Below, one piece after another: positions 25,029 through 33,274 of a DNA stretch of 64,000 nucleotides. Made by a program: the position numbers and the translations under genes. The stretch comes from Plantibacter sp. ME-Dv--P-122b (GTDB taxonomy: Bacteria > Actinomycetota > Actinomycetes > Actinomycetales > Microbacteriaceae), in contig NZ_JARVSC010000003.1 of NCBI RefSeq assembly GCF_030209375.1, positions 682,001-746,000 of the forward strand, read 5' to 3'. The notes under the pieces are model-generated. The model did no database searches. It was not told the DNA's origin and saw nothing but the letters and a program-made list of their open reading frames with translations. The stretch's first letter is position 1, and every line of letters begins with the position of its first letter.

Positions 25029-25460
25029 GTGGTGACCCACGACGCCCGCATCGCTCCCCTCGCCGACGACGCACGGTGCCCCTGCCTGTCAGGTGAGACG
25101 TACGGCGCCTGCTGCGGGCGCCTGCACCGAGGCGCATCGGCGGCGGCGACCGCGGAGGCGCTCATGCGGTCGCGGTTCTCCGCCTTCGCGGTCGGCGACG
25201 CGGAGTACCTGCTGCGCACGTGGCATCCGTCGACCAGGCCGGCGTCGCTCGAATTGGACGACTCGCTCCGCTGGTACCGGCTCGACATCGTCGCGACCTC
25301 CCGCGGTGGCCTGCTCGACACCGAGGGGGTGGTCGAGTTCGTCGCGCACCACAAGGTTCTCGGCGTGCGAGGCTCCGCGGGGAGCCAGCACGAACGGAGT
25401 CGGTTCTCGAAGGACACCGGCGCCTGGACGTACGTGGACGGCGTGGACCCCTCCGTCTGA
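25029..25460 (+). CDS. YchJ/UPF0225 family protein with SEC-C-like zinc motif
   Basis: 143-residue protein of the YchJ family. The N-terminus has CPCLSGETYGACCG, a Cys-rich zinc-binding motif of SEC-C type, followed by the conserved YchJ core ALMRSRFSAFAVGDAEYLLRTWHP and the C-terminal FVAHHKVLG / SRFSKDTGAWTYVDG strands of an NTF2-like fold. The function of the family is not established. GTG at 25029 or 25032 starts the gene. A family A repeat follows 33 bases after the stop. Confidence 0.85.
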   Translation: MVTHDARIAPLADDARCPCLSGETYGACCGRLHRGASAAATAEALMRSRFSAFAVGDAEYLLRTWHPSTRPASLELDDSLRWYRLDIVATSRGGLLDTEGVVEFVAHHKVLGVRGSAGSQHERSRFSKDTGAWTYVDGVDPSV

Positions 25461-25493
25461 CCGGGACCCCCTCACCCGATCCGGGGTCCGAGT

Positions 25494-25660
25494 GCCGGCG
25501 CGGTGCGCTGGCCCGAATGACCCCGAACCGGCGTCAGCGCGGTGCGGCCACCCGAGTGAGCCCGAACCGGCGTGACCGCGGGGCACAGCCCTGAGCGCGC
25601 CGCTCCGGAGACCCGCGCCCACGCCACAGGCCCGCGCTCACGTCAGCGCACCGCGCTGGC
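25494..25660. repeat. Inverted-end intergenic repeat (family A), copy 5, diverged
   Basis: 167-bp span with a mutated left end GCCGGCGCGGTGCGCTGGC and an intact right end GTCAGCGCACCGCGCTGGC at 25642-25660. The interior is more diverged, with an extra GCGTCAGCGCGGTGCGGCC block. It fills the interval between convergent YchJ-family and MFS genes and stops 13 bases from the MFS stop codon. Confidence 0.8.
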
Positions 25661-25673
25661 GCAACCCACCAGG

Positions 25674-26915
25674 TCAGCCGGCGAGGGCCGGGACCTTCTT
25701 CGGTTGCACGATGAACCAAAGCGCACACACCGACACGACCGAGGTCGCGGCCATCACGGCACCCATGGGGATCGCAGTACCGATCCCGAGCACACCAACG
25801 ATCGGCGAGATGAGTCCCGCGAGACCGAAGTTGAGCGCCCCGAGGAGCGACGCCGCCGTCCCGGCCTCGTGCCCGTGGTTCGCCAGCGCGAGCACCTGCA
25901 CCGCCGGGAACCCGAAGCCGCACGAGAGGATGAAGAAGAACAGCGGCACCAGCACACCGAACAGCCCGACGTCGGCCATCGTCAGCGCGACGATCGTCAC
26001 CGCGGAGATGAGCTGCACGATGGTCGTGCACGCCAGGATCCACTGCGGCCCGTACCAGCGCATGAGGCGGGACGAGATCTGCACCCCGGCGACGATGCCG
26101 AGCGAGTTCACCGCGAACAGGAGACCGTACTCCTGCGCGTCGAAGTCGTAGACCTCCTGGAAGAGGAACGACGAGCTCGAGAGGTAGGCGAACAGGCCCG
26201 AGAAGCTCATACCACCGATGAGGGCGACACCGACGAACACACGGTCGCTGAACACCGAGCGGTAGCGGTCACGGACGGTGCTGTGCCCGGCGTCGCGACG
26301 TCGCGCCGGCGGCAGGGTCTCGACGATCCAGAGCGACACCGCGATGACGACGAACAGCCCGTAGGCGGCGAGGAACACGAAGAGTCCGCGCCAGTCGAGG
26401 ACGAGGAGGAGCTGCGACCCGATGACGGGGGCGGCGATCGGCGCGAGCCCGTTCACGAGCGCGAGTCGCGACAGCATCCGCACGAGCGGCTTCCCGCCGA
26501 AGAGGTCGCGGACCATCGCCATCGCGACGACGCCACCGGCCGCCGCACCGGCGCCCTGCAGCACGCGGAACACCATGAGCCACCCGATGTCGGGCGCGAA
26601 CGCGGCGCCGACCGAGGCCAGGATGTGGATGCTCGTCGCGAGGATGAGCGGGAGACGCCGGCCGACCTTGTCGCTCCAGGGCCCCATGAAGAGCTGGCCC
26701 ACCGCGAAGCCGATCGTGGTCCCGGTGAGGGTGAGCTGGATGAGGCTGACCGGGACGTCGAGGTCCTGTTCGAGGATCGGGAATGCCGGCAGGTAGAGGT
26801 CGATGGTGAACGGCCCGAGCGCGGTGAGCGCGCCGAGCACGAGGATGTAGACGAGGCGCTGCCTGCCCGAGAGCGAGTCCCCGGGGTGGACGACGGTGAT
26901 TCCTGCGGTGTGCAC
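25674..26915 (-). CDS. MFS drug-resistance transporter, Bcr/CflA subfamily
   Basis: 413-residue, 12-helix major facilitator. The N-terminal helix ends FTIDLYLPAFPILEQDL, the hallmark of the Bcr/CflA group, and the motif A loop reads GPWSDKVGRRLPLI. RVLQGAGAAAGGVVAMAMVRD matches the antiporter motif C region (helices 4 and 5). Members export bicyclomycin, chloramphenicol, cysteine and other compounds. The GTG at 26915 (VHTAGITVVHPGDSLSG) is chosen because the upstream frame has non-coding composition; a TAGGAAT lies before it. A perfect palindrome 60 bases upstream suggests a dedicated repressor, which is not adjacent. Confidence 0.88.
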   Translation of the reverse strand: MHTAGITVVHPGDSLSGRQRLVYILVLGALTALGPFTIDLYLPAFPILEQDLDVPVSLIQLTLTGTTIGFAVGQLFMGPWSDKVGRRLPLILATSIHILASVGAAFAPDIGWLMVFRVLQGAGAAAGGVVAMAMVRDLFGGKPLVRMLSRLALVNGLAPIAAPVIGSQLLLVLDWRGLFVFLAAYGLFVVIAVSLWIVETLPPARRRDAGHSTVRDRYRSVFSDRVFVGVALIGGMSFSGLFAYLSSSSFLFQEVYDFDAQEYGLLFAVNSLGIVAGVQISSRLMRWYGPQWILACTTIVQLISAVTIVALTMADVGLFGVLVPLFFFILSCGFGFPAVQVLALANHGHEAGTAASLLGALNFGLAGLISPIVGVLGIGTAIPMGAVMAATSVVSVCALWFIVQPKKVPALAG

Positions 26916-27246
26916 TGGTGAACGGATTCCTAGCGAGGTGCGGGGGGGGGTGGGAGGGGTGGTCCGAATCGATGTCGAATCGATTCGAGAATCGGCGTCA
27001 AGGCTAGCAGTCGGGGACGCGTTTTCGCGACACCCCCGGACGACCGATCGGCGTCGACCTCGCTCCACAGGCCCTGGGGAGCAGGGTCGTCTCGACGACT
27101 CCCAGGCGACCGCCCAGCATCGGTTTCACGACGTTCGCTAGGCTGATCCGGCTGCAGACGAACCGGTCGCGGTCCGCCTGCCTGGAGCCCGATCCACCCT
27201 GCATATCCCCCGATGCAGGCCCCGTAGCCGCCGACGGAAGAGAGCC
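26916..27246. promoter_or_regulatory. Divergent regulatory region MFS / Hsp90-like
   Basis: 331 bp without a gene, between divergent starts. It contains a run of nine or more G (about 26942-26950), a perfect 14-bp palindrome TCGAATCGATTCGA at 26975-26988 flanked by partial copies (CCGAATCGAT and CGAGAATCGG), and otherwise no clear structure. The palindrome is AT-richer than the surroundings and is about 60 bases before the MFS start, consistent with a repressor site. No convincing sigma-70 promoter or heat-shock element was found before the Hsp90-like gene. Confidence 0.5.
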
Positions 27247-29136
27247 ATGCCAGACCACTCCCGAGCCCCGCTGCCGTTCCAGGTCGATCTCCGCGGAGTC
27301 GTCGACCTGCTCAGCCGCCACATCTACTCGGGACCGCGCGTCTACCTCCGTGAGCTCCTGCAGAACGGACGCGACGCCGTCGCAGCCCGTCGCGCCGAGG
27401 ACCCGACGGCGCCTCCCGGCAGACTCCTCATCACCCCGCACGTGCCACCGTCCGGCTCGGAAGCGGGTTCGCCGTTCCGATTCCGCGACGACGGCGTCGG
27501 ACTCACCCGAGACGAGGCCGCCGAGCTGCTGGCGACGGTCGGCCGCAGCTCGAAGCGCGGCGACCTCGACGAACTCCAGCGCGGCGACTACCTCGGACGG
27601 TTCGGCATCGGTCTGCTGAGCTGCTTCATGGTCGCCGACACCATCACCGTCCGCAGCCGATCGGCTCGCGGCGGTCCGGCCATCGAATGGGTCGGCGACG
27701 CCGACGGCACGTTCACGATCCGGGAACTCGACGACGCCACGAGCGCCGCCATGCCGATCGGCTCGGAGGTCGTCCTCGACCCACGCATCGACGGTCCACT
27801 GCACGACGGCAGTCTGCTCGGGCACGGCACGGTGCTCGGCCTCGCCACGACCTTCGGCCGCTTCCTCGACCTCGACGTCGAGGTGGTCGATCCCTCGGCA
27901 CCCGACCACCCGGTGCGCATCAACGTCGACCCGGTGTTCCGGACGGCTGAGGCGACCACTCGCGAGGAGCTCCTGGCGTTCGGGGAGGAGCTCCTCGGGA
28001 CACGTCCGTTCGACGCCGTCGAGATCGTGGTGCCCGGCACCGGCACCCGCGGCACCGCCTTCGTCCTCCCCTCGCCGCCCCCGCCGGGCGCCCGGCAGGC
28101 GAGCCGGGTCTACCTCGGCGGCATGCTGCTGAGCGAACAGATCGACGACCTGCTTCCCGAGTGGGCGTTCTTCGTGCGCTGCATCGTCGACACCACGGGG
28201 CTCCGCCCGACGGCGTCGCGCGAGCAGCTCGTGCAGGACGACGCCCTGGAGTTCACCCGCGAGGCCATCGGAGCGACCCTCCGTCGGTGGATCCTCGACC
28301 TCGCCCGCCAGCGGCCGCACCGACTCCAGGAGTTCATCGGTGTCCACCAGCTCGGCATCAAGGCGATCGCCGCACACGACGACGACCTCGCGAGCGCCGT
28401 CGTCCGCTGGCTGCCGATCGAGACCTCCGCCGGCACGATGACCATCGACGAACATCTGTCGCAGACCGACGTCATCCGGTACACGGGATCCCGCGACGAG
28501 TTCCGGCAGATCGCCGCGGTCGTCGATCCCGCTTCCCCGATCGTCAACGGCGGGTACGTGTACGACCAGGAGATCCTGGAGCGGCTGCCCCACCTGATCG
28601 ACGGCGTGCGGGTCGAGCGGGTGACGGTCGCCGACGAGCTCGACAACCTCGAGCCGCCGCACCTGGACGACCTCGCCGCGACGACGGCGCTCGAGGACCG
28701 CGCCAGCCGCGTGCTCGCCGAGGTCGAGTGCCGGGTCTCGGTTCGCCGGTACCGGCCGGACGACCTCGCGGCCCTGTACGTCGCCGACCCGTCCGTGCTC
28801 CGTCGGCTCGAGCGGCACCGGGCCGCCTCGGTCGCGCCGGGCATCTGGTCGCAGGTCGTCGGGGCCGTCGACTCCTTCCTCGCCGACGCCGGCCAGGGAG
28901 CCGACGACGCCGACACCGCAGCCCGGCTCTGCCTCAACTGGAACGCGGCGCTCGTCCGCCGCCTGGCGACCCTCGACGACGACCTCGTGTTCGAGCGCAG
29001 CATCCAACTGCTCTACGTTCAGGCACTCCTCGCCGGACACCGCCCCCTCGAAGCACGCGACCGCCGCATGCTCGACGCAGCCATGACCGACCTGATCGGC
29101 CTCAGTGTCGGTCTCGACGACAAGGAACTCCGATGA
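27247..29136 (+). CDS. Hsp90 family ATPase (HtpG-like, divergent)
   Basis: 629-residue protein with the GHKL ATPase domain of Hsp90. The nucleotide site is intact: YLRELLQNGRDAV (Glu36, Asn40, Asp43), FRDDGVGL at 79-86, and GRFGIGLLSCFMVAD at 117-131. The middle-domain catalytic loop LRPTASREQLVQDD keeps the Arg of HtpG (SREILQ-like). The second half is much more diverged than in canonical HtpG and the C-terminal dimerisation segment is not recognisable as such, so this is a distinct Hsp90 subfamily rather than housekeeping htpG. The gene overlaps the next one by ATGA, implying a joint function with the helical-repeat protein. Confidence 0.85.
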   Translation: MPDHSRAPLPFQVDLRGVVDLLSRHIYSGPRVYLRELLQNGRDAVAARRAEDPTAPPGRLLITPHVPPSGSEAGSPFRFRDDGVGLTRDEAAELLATVGRSSKRGDLDELQRGDYLGRFGIGLLSCFMVADTITVRSRSARGGPAIEWVGDADGTFTIRELDDATSAAMPIGSEVVLDPRIDGPLHDGSLLGHGTVLGLATTFGRFLDLDVEVVDPSAPDHPVRINVDPVFRTAEATTREELLAFGEELLGTRPFDAVEIVVPGTGTRGTAFVLPSPPPPGARQASRVYLGGMLLSEQIDDLLPEWAFFVRCIVDTTGLRPTASREQLVQDDALEFTREAIGATLRRWILDLARQRPHRLQEFIGVHQLGIKAIAAHDDDLASAVVRWLPIETSAGTMTIDEHLSQTDVIRYTGSRDEFRQIAAVVDPASPIVNGGYVYDQEILERLPHLIDGVRVERVTVADELDNLEPPHLDDLAATTALEDRASRVLAEVECRVSVRRYRPDDLAALYVADPSVLRRLERHRAASVAPGIWSQVVGAVDSFLADAGQGADDADTAARLCLNWNAALVRRLATLDDDLVFERSIQLLYVQALLAGHRPLEARDRRMLDAAMTDLIGLSVGLDDKELR

Positions 29137-32012
29137 CCGACACCACCACCCCCGTGACCGACATCGACCCCGATGCGAGCGTCCAGGACCTCCTCGAGGA
29201 GGCCGACACCCTGCCGTGCGGTCCCGCCGAGCGCGCCCTCCTCGACGAGGCCCTCCGGCGAGCCGAGGCCGCCGGCGACGAGGAGGCCGCGTACGCGACC
29301 CGCATGCGGCTGACCCAGTCCGCGCACATGACGGGCGACACCGACGCCATGTTCAGCTCCTTCGGCTGGTGCGTCGGCAAGCACGACGCCGACCCGGAAC
29401 GCTTCCCGATCACGGTCGACGGCTGCGACCTGCTGTTCCAGTACAAGTGGATGGCCGGCCGACTCTCGACGAACCCGACCTTCTCGCTCGCGCAGATCGA
29501 GGCCATGCACGAGGACATGCGGGCGAGGTACGCGGCAGCGGGTGCCACCATGAGTGGCGTGGTGCAGTCGCAGTTCCACATCGCGACGGTGACCGGCCGC
29601 CTCGACGAGGCAGCAGCGTTCCTGGAACGCCGTTCGACCATCGAGGACGACCGCTACAGCCACTGCGAGGCGTGCGTGCGCAACGAGGACGCCTGGTTCC
29701 ACCAGCTCCGCGGACACGACGACGAGGCGATCCGCATCTACGACGAGATGTTCGAGAACCGCATGAGCTGTGGTGAGGAGCCGGAGACGAGCGAAGCCCA
29801 GGCACTGCTCCCCTACCTCCGAGCCGGCCGGTTCGACGACGCCAAGGCGGCGCACCAGCGCAGCTACCGGGTCGCCCGTTCCAACGCCGACGGATTCGGC
29901 ATCATCGCCGACCACCTCGTGTTCTGCGCGGTCACGGGCAACGAGGCGCGCGGCCTGGCGATGCTCGAACGCCATCTGCCCACCCTCGTCAACGACCCCA
30001 TCAACCTGTCCGGGCACGCCGACGGCCTGATCGCGGTCGGCGTCCTGCTGGATGCCGTCGCCCGAGCCGGTCACGGCGATCTGCCCGTCCGCGGTGCCGA
30101 CGCCCCGGACCTCGCGCGGTACCTCGGCACCGAGCCGACCGACCCGGCCGACTGGACCGTCACCGCGGTCGCGGCGCGCGCCTGGGCAGCCGCCGAGCAC
30201 CTGACCCGTGCCTTCGACGAACGCAACGGCAACGGCTTCCGCACCGAGCGACTCGAGGCCGCGCGGGCACTCGCGACGGAGCACTGGGACCTCCCACTGT
30301 CGGTCGAGGGGTTCGCGGCCCCCGTCGCCGAGCCGGAACCGGCGACCACGGCGGCCGAGTGGCGCGAGCGGACCTCCGCCCTCCTGCAGAGCGCGGACCC
30401 ACGCGGTGCGATCATCGCCGCCGAGCAGGGCCTCGCGCTCCTCGGAAACGACGCGGATCCCGACGACAACCTCCGCGCCGGGCTCCTCGGCGCGATCGCG
30501 CAGGCGGCGGTCATCGAGGGTGACGACGACCGCGCGGGGGCGGCCTGGGCCGACCGCGGCGCGGCGCTCCGTGCAGCGGGACGCGTCGCGGTCGCCGACG
30601 TCGAGGCCCGCTTCGGCGTGGCCCTCCTCGGCACGGCGACCGAGGACCGGCTCACCCTCCTGCTCGCGGAGCTCGACGACGCCCGTCTCGTCCCCGTCGA
30701 CGCGGACCGGCTCATCCACACACTCGTCGTCACCGCACGCCATGCGTTCGAGCTCGCGGGAGCGCAGACCGAGCAGGAGTCGGCGGAACGGTTCATGGGG
30801 ATCGCCGATCGGCTCGCGGGTGAGGCCGTGCTCGCCGCCGCGGTCGACGACCCGGGCGAGGCAGGCCCGCCGGCCCGTCTCCTGCACGCACACCTCTTCG
30901 CCGTGACGGGACGGATCGAGGAGGCGGTAGAGCTCCTCGACCCGCTCCTCGAGCCCGAGCAGCGGGCGTCGGTCCGCCTCCCGGCGCTGACGCTCCGCAC
31001 CCGGATGCTCGGCGGGGCCGGGGCCTTCGCCGAGGGGGTCGCACTCGCCGACGAGCTCGTCGCACTCCAGACCGCGCTCGGCAACCGCCTCGGCATCATC
31101 CAGGCGTGCACCCTCTCGGCGGCACTCCTCAGCGACGCCGATCGCGACCGCGAGGCCGCGGCCCGCATGCAGCTCGCGATCACCCACGCGAAGCGGGCGG
31201 AGTACGCCGACCTCGACTCGCTCACGCTCCAACTCGCGCGATACCTCCAGTTCGCGGGCGATGCCGCTACGGCGCTCGAGCACTACGACGAGGTCTACCA
31301 GGCGAGGCGCGAGCACGCCGCGCCGGGTGAGCTCGCGGACCTGCTCGCCAACATGGGCGAGGCCGCGCGCATGATCGGCGAACACGGCATGGCCTACGGC
31401 GTGTGGCGCGCCGCGATCGACGACGCCGCATCGGTCGGGAACGACCAGGTGGTCATCCGCACCGGCTTCGGGTTGAGCACGCTCCTCGTCCAGTTCGAGG
31501 ACGACGACGCGATCGAGGTCATCGACCAGGCACTCGCCGCCGCTCGCCGTCTGGGCGACCCGCAGCTCCTCGTCCAGGCACTCCAGCGTGCGGCGAGCGC
31601 ACGGGCGGCCTTCGGCGACGACACCGGGCTGCCGCTCTACGCGGAGGCTCGGGACATCGCCTCGGCGCACGAGGCCGCGTGGCTCGTGGCCGACATCACC
31701 GATTCGGAGGCCCGCTCGCTCGGTGCGCTCGGACGTGCCGACGACGCGACGGCGACCGCTCGGCTCGCCGCCGCGGGGTTCGTGGCCGCCGGTGACGAGA
31801 ACGGAGCGGCGGTGGCCGAGGTGTTCGCGGCGAGGTCGCGGGTCGCCGTCGACGACCACGCCGGTGCCGTCGAGCTGTTCCGCTCGGCTCGCGGACGGCT
31901 CCCTGCCGGCTCGCCCGATTGGATGACGGTCACGGCCGAGCTCGCGGACGCCCACGAGCGCTTGGAGCAGCACACCGATGCGGCACTGCTCCGGGCTGAG
32001 ATCGAGGAGTGA
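29133..32012 (+). CDS. Large helical-repeat (TPR-like) protein paired with the Hsp90-family ATPase
   Basis: 959-residue soluble protein made almost wholly of amphipathic helix pairs with Ala/Leu/Asp/Glu composition, typical of tetratricopeptide-like solenoids; examples are AAAFLERRSTIEDDRYSHCE, AEYADLDSLTLQLARYLQF and DAIEVIDQALAAARRLGD spaced about 34-40 residues apart. No signal peptide, membrane helix, DNA-binding or enzymatic motif is seen. Its ATG (29133) overlaps the Hsp90-like stop as ATGA, so the two are co-translated. In eukaryotes TPR proteins are Hsp90 co-chaperones; whether this pair works likewise is inference. Upstream in-frame sequence is the shadow of the Hsp90-like gene and is excluded. 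Confidence 0.8.
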   Translation: MTDTTTPVTDIDPDASVQDLLEEADTLPCGPAERALLDEALRRAEAAGDEEAAYATRMRLTQSAHMTGDTDAMFSSFGWCVGKHDADPERFPITVDGCDLLFQYKWMAGRLSTNPTFSLAQIEAMHEDMRARYAAAGATMSGVVQSQFHIATVTGRLDEAAAFLERRSTIEDDRYSHCEACVRNEDAWFHQLRGHDDEAIRIYDEMFENRMSCGEEPETSEAQALLPYLRAGRFDDAKAAHQRSYRVARSNADGFGIIADHLVFCAVTGNEARGLAMLERHLPTLVNDPINLSGHADGLIAVGVLLDAVARAGHGDLPVRGADAPDLARYLGTEPTDPADWTVTAVAARAWAAAEHLTRAFDERNGNGFRTERLEAARALATEHWDLPLSVEGFAAPVAEPEPATTAAEWRERTSALLQSADPRGAIIAAEQGLALLGNDADPDDNLRAGLLGAIAQAAVIEGDDDRAGAAWADRGAALRAAGRVAVADVEARFGVALLGTATEDRLTLLLAELDDARLVPVDADRLIHTLVVTARHAFELAGAQTEQESAERFMGIADRLAGEAVLAAAVDDPGEAGPPARLLHAHLFAVTGRIEEAVELLDPLLEPEQRASVRLPALTLRTRMLGGAGAFAEGVALADELVALQTALGNRLGIIQACTLSAALLSDADRDREAAARMQLAITHAKRAEYADLDSLTLQLARYLQFAGDAATALEHYDEVYQARREHAAPGELADLLANMGEAARMIGEHGMAYGVWRAAIDDAASVGNDQVVIRTGFGLSTLLVQFEDDDAIEVIDQALAAARRLGDPQLLVQALQRAASARAAFGDDTGLPLYAEARDIASAHEAAWLVADITDSEARSLGALGRADDATATARLAAAGFVAAGDENGAAVAEVFAARSRVAVDDHAGAVELFRSARGRLPAGSPDWMTVTAELADAHERLEQHTDAALLRAEIEE

Positions 32013-32067
32013 TCGGGACCGCCCTCAGCGTGCCGACGGCACCGCGAGGACGGTCTTCGGACCGCGC

Positions 32068-33048
32068 CTAGGGCAGTCGCGCGAAGGCGCGGACGGGGAA
32101 GGTCGCGAAATCCTCGACGAGCGGCGGCGTCGCGGTGAAGGCGGCGCCGCTCGCGGGGAGCTGCTCGAGCCCGGTGAGGTGCTCGACCACCTGGATCCCG
32201 GCCTCGAGGAGCAGCGAGTGGGCCGGACGCGCGCCGCCGGATCCCGGCTCGGTGTCGTCGATGTTGATGGAGTCGATGCCGACCAGCACCACGCCCTGCT
32301 CGACGAGGTACCGCACCCCGTCCTCGGCGAGGTAGGGGGCGTCCTTCGTGTAGGCCTCGGTCGCGAAGTGGCGGTCCCACCCGGTGTGCAGGAGGACGGC
32401 TGTGCCGCGCAGTTCGCGGTCGAGGAGGGCGTTCGCGCCGATGCCGCGTTCGGTGGAGTCCTGGAGGTGGAACACCTCGGCCGGGAGGTCGACGAGCTGC
32501 TCGAGCGTCAGGCTCGCGAGGTCTCCGCCGCCGGCGTAGCGGTGGTACGGGCTGTCGAGGTAGGTGCCGGTGTTGCCGACCATCTCGATGATGTCCATCG
32601 CGAATTCGGTGCCCTCGGCGTACTTCGGGCGCGAGTCCTCACGCGTGAGGAACGGACGGATCACGGGCTCCGGCAGCCCCGGGTAGGTGCGGAGGCCGGC
32701 ACGGATCGGATGGCTGAGTTCGACGAGCGCGCCCACCGGACGGGGGCGCACGGCGTCCGCATGCGCTGCGGCGTCCGGGATCTCGAGTCCGGCTGCCGCG
32801 GCCGCCGCCAGGATCCCGCGGGAGCCCTTGTGCTGCTCGCGCACGATCTCGAGCTTGGTGATGCGGATCTCGCCGACCATCGCGAGACCGAGGTGCGTGA
32901 CGAGCAGCCGACCGACCTCCTGCTGCTGCGCCTTCCCCTTCGCCTGCGCGATGGCGGGCGGCAGGTCGAGACGGAAGTCCTCGACGGCGAGACCGCCGCC
33001 GTTCAGGAAGCTGACGGTGGCATCGAGGACGGCGCGTTGTTCGGTCAT
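32068..33048 (-). CDS. Cyclase/kynurenine-formamidase-like metal hydrolase
   Basis: 326-residue protein. The C-terminal 220 or so residues are a cyclase-family (PF04199-type) domain: VELSHPIRAGLRTYPGLP, the metal-binding NTGTYLDSPYHRY in place of the usual HTGTHxDxPxH, AVLLHTGWDRHF, and the active-site GIDSINIDD. The first His of the metal motif is replaced by Asn and the next by Tyr, as in a known subgroup with a YLD.PYHRY form, so metal binding may differ. The N-terminal 100 residues (ATVSFLNGGGLAVEDFRLDL...) are not part of the cyclase fold and I do not recognise them. ATG 33048 is chosen. Divergent from the fucosidase operon. Confidence 0.75.
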   Translation of the reverse strand: MTEQRAVLDATVSFLNGGGLAVEDFRLDLPPAIAQAKGKAQQQEVGRLLVTHLGLAMVGEIRITKLEIVREQHKGSRGILAAAAAAGLEIPDAAAHADAVRPRPVGALVELSHPIRAGLRTYPGLPEPVIRPFLTREDSRPKYAEGTEFAMDIIEMVGNTGTYLDSPYHRYAGGGDLASLTLEQLVDLPAEVFHLQDSTERGIGANALLDRELRGTAVLLHTGWDRHFATEAYTKDAPYLAEDGVRYLVEQGVVLVGIDSINIDDTEPGSGGARPAHSLLLEAGIQVVEHLTGLEQLPASGAAFTATPPLVEDFATFPVRAFARLP

Positions 33049-33193
33049 GCCCTCATTCTGGCGGGTGCCGCGAACCCTGCCGAGGGATTCCCGGCCATGG
33101 ATCACCGATATCCGGCCATGACCGCGGGACGTCGTCGAATCGACGGCTGAGAGCACTCCACAAGCAGCCCTCACGAGGCTTTTGTACACAGGG

Positions 33194-33234
33194 CTTGCAT
33201 ATCACATACCTCATGCTTATCCTCGATATGCAAG
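33194..33234. promoter_or_regulatory. Promoter with perfect 10-bp inverted repeat before the fucosidase operon
   Basis: CTTGCATATC (33194-33203) and GATATGCAAG (33225-33234) are exact inverted copies 21 bases apart. A -35-like TTGCAT (33195-33200) lies in the left arm and a -10-like TATCCT (33218-33223) between the arms, 17 bases apart. A regulator binding the arms would cover the promoter. No regulator gene is adjacent. GAGGAG (33261-33266) serves as ribosome site for the first gene. Confidence 0.7.
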
Positions 33235-33274
33235 GACGACTGACGAACCCGTCCGCGAGCGAGGAGAGCCCCCC

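Noticed and set aside
27247-29136. Calling this gene housekeeping htpG
   Set aside because: The ATPase motifs agree but the C-terminal half does not resemble HtpG and the gene is paired with a helical-repeat protein.
29019-31973. 984-codon open frame antisense to the helical-repeat gene
   Set aside because: The plus-strand protein shows real helical repeats and an ATGA overlap with the Hsp90-like gene; the antisense frame has no recognisable domain.
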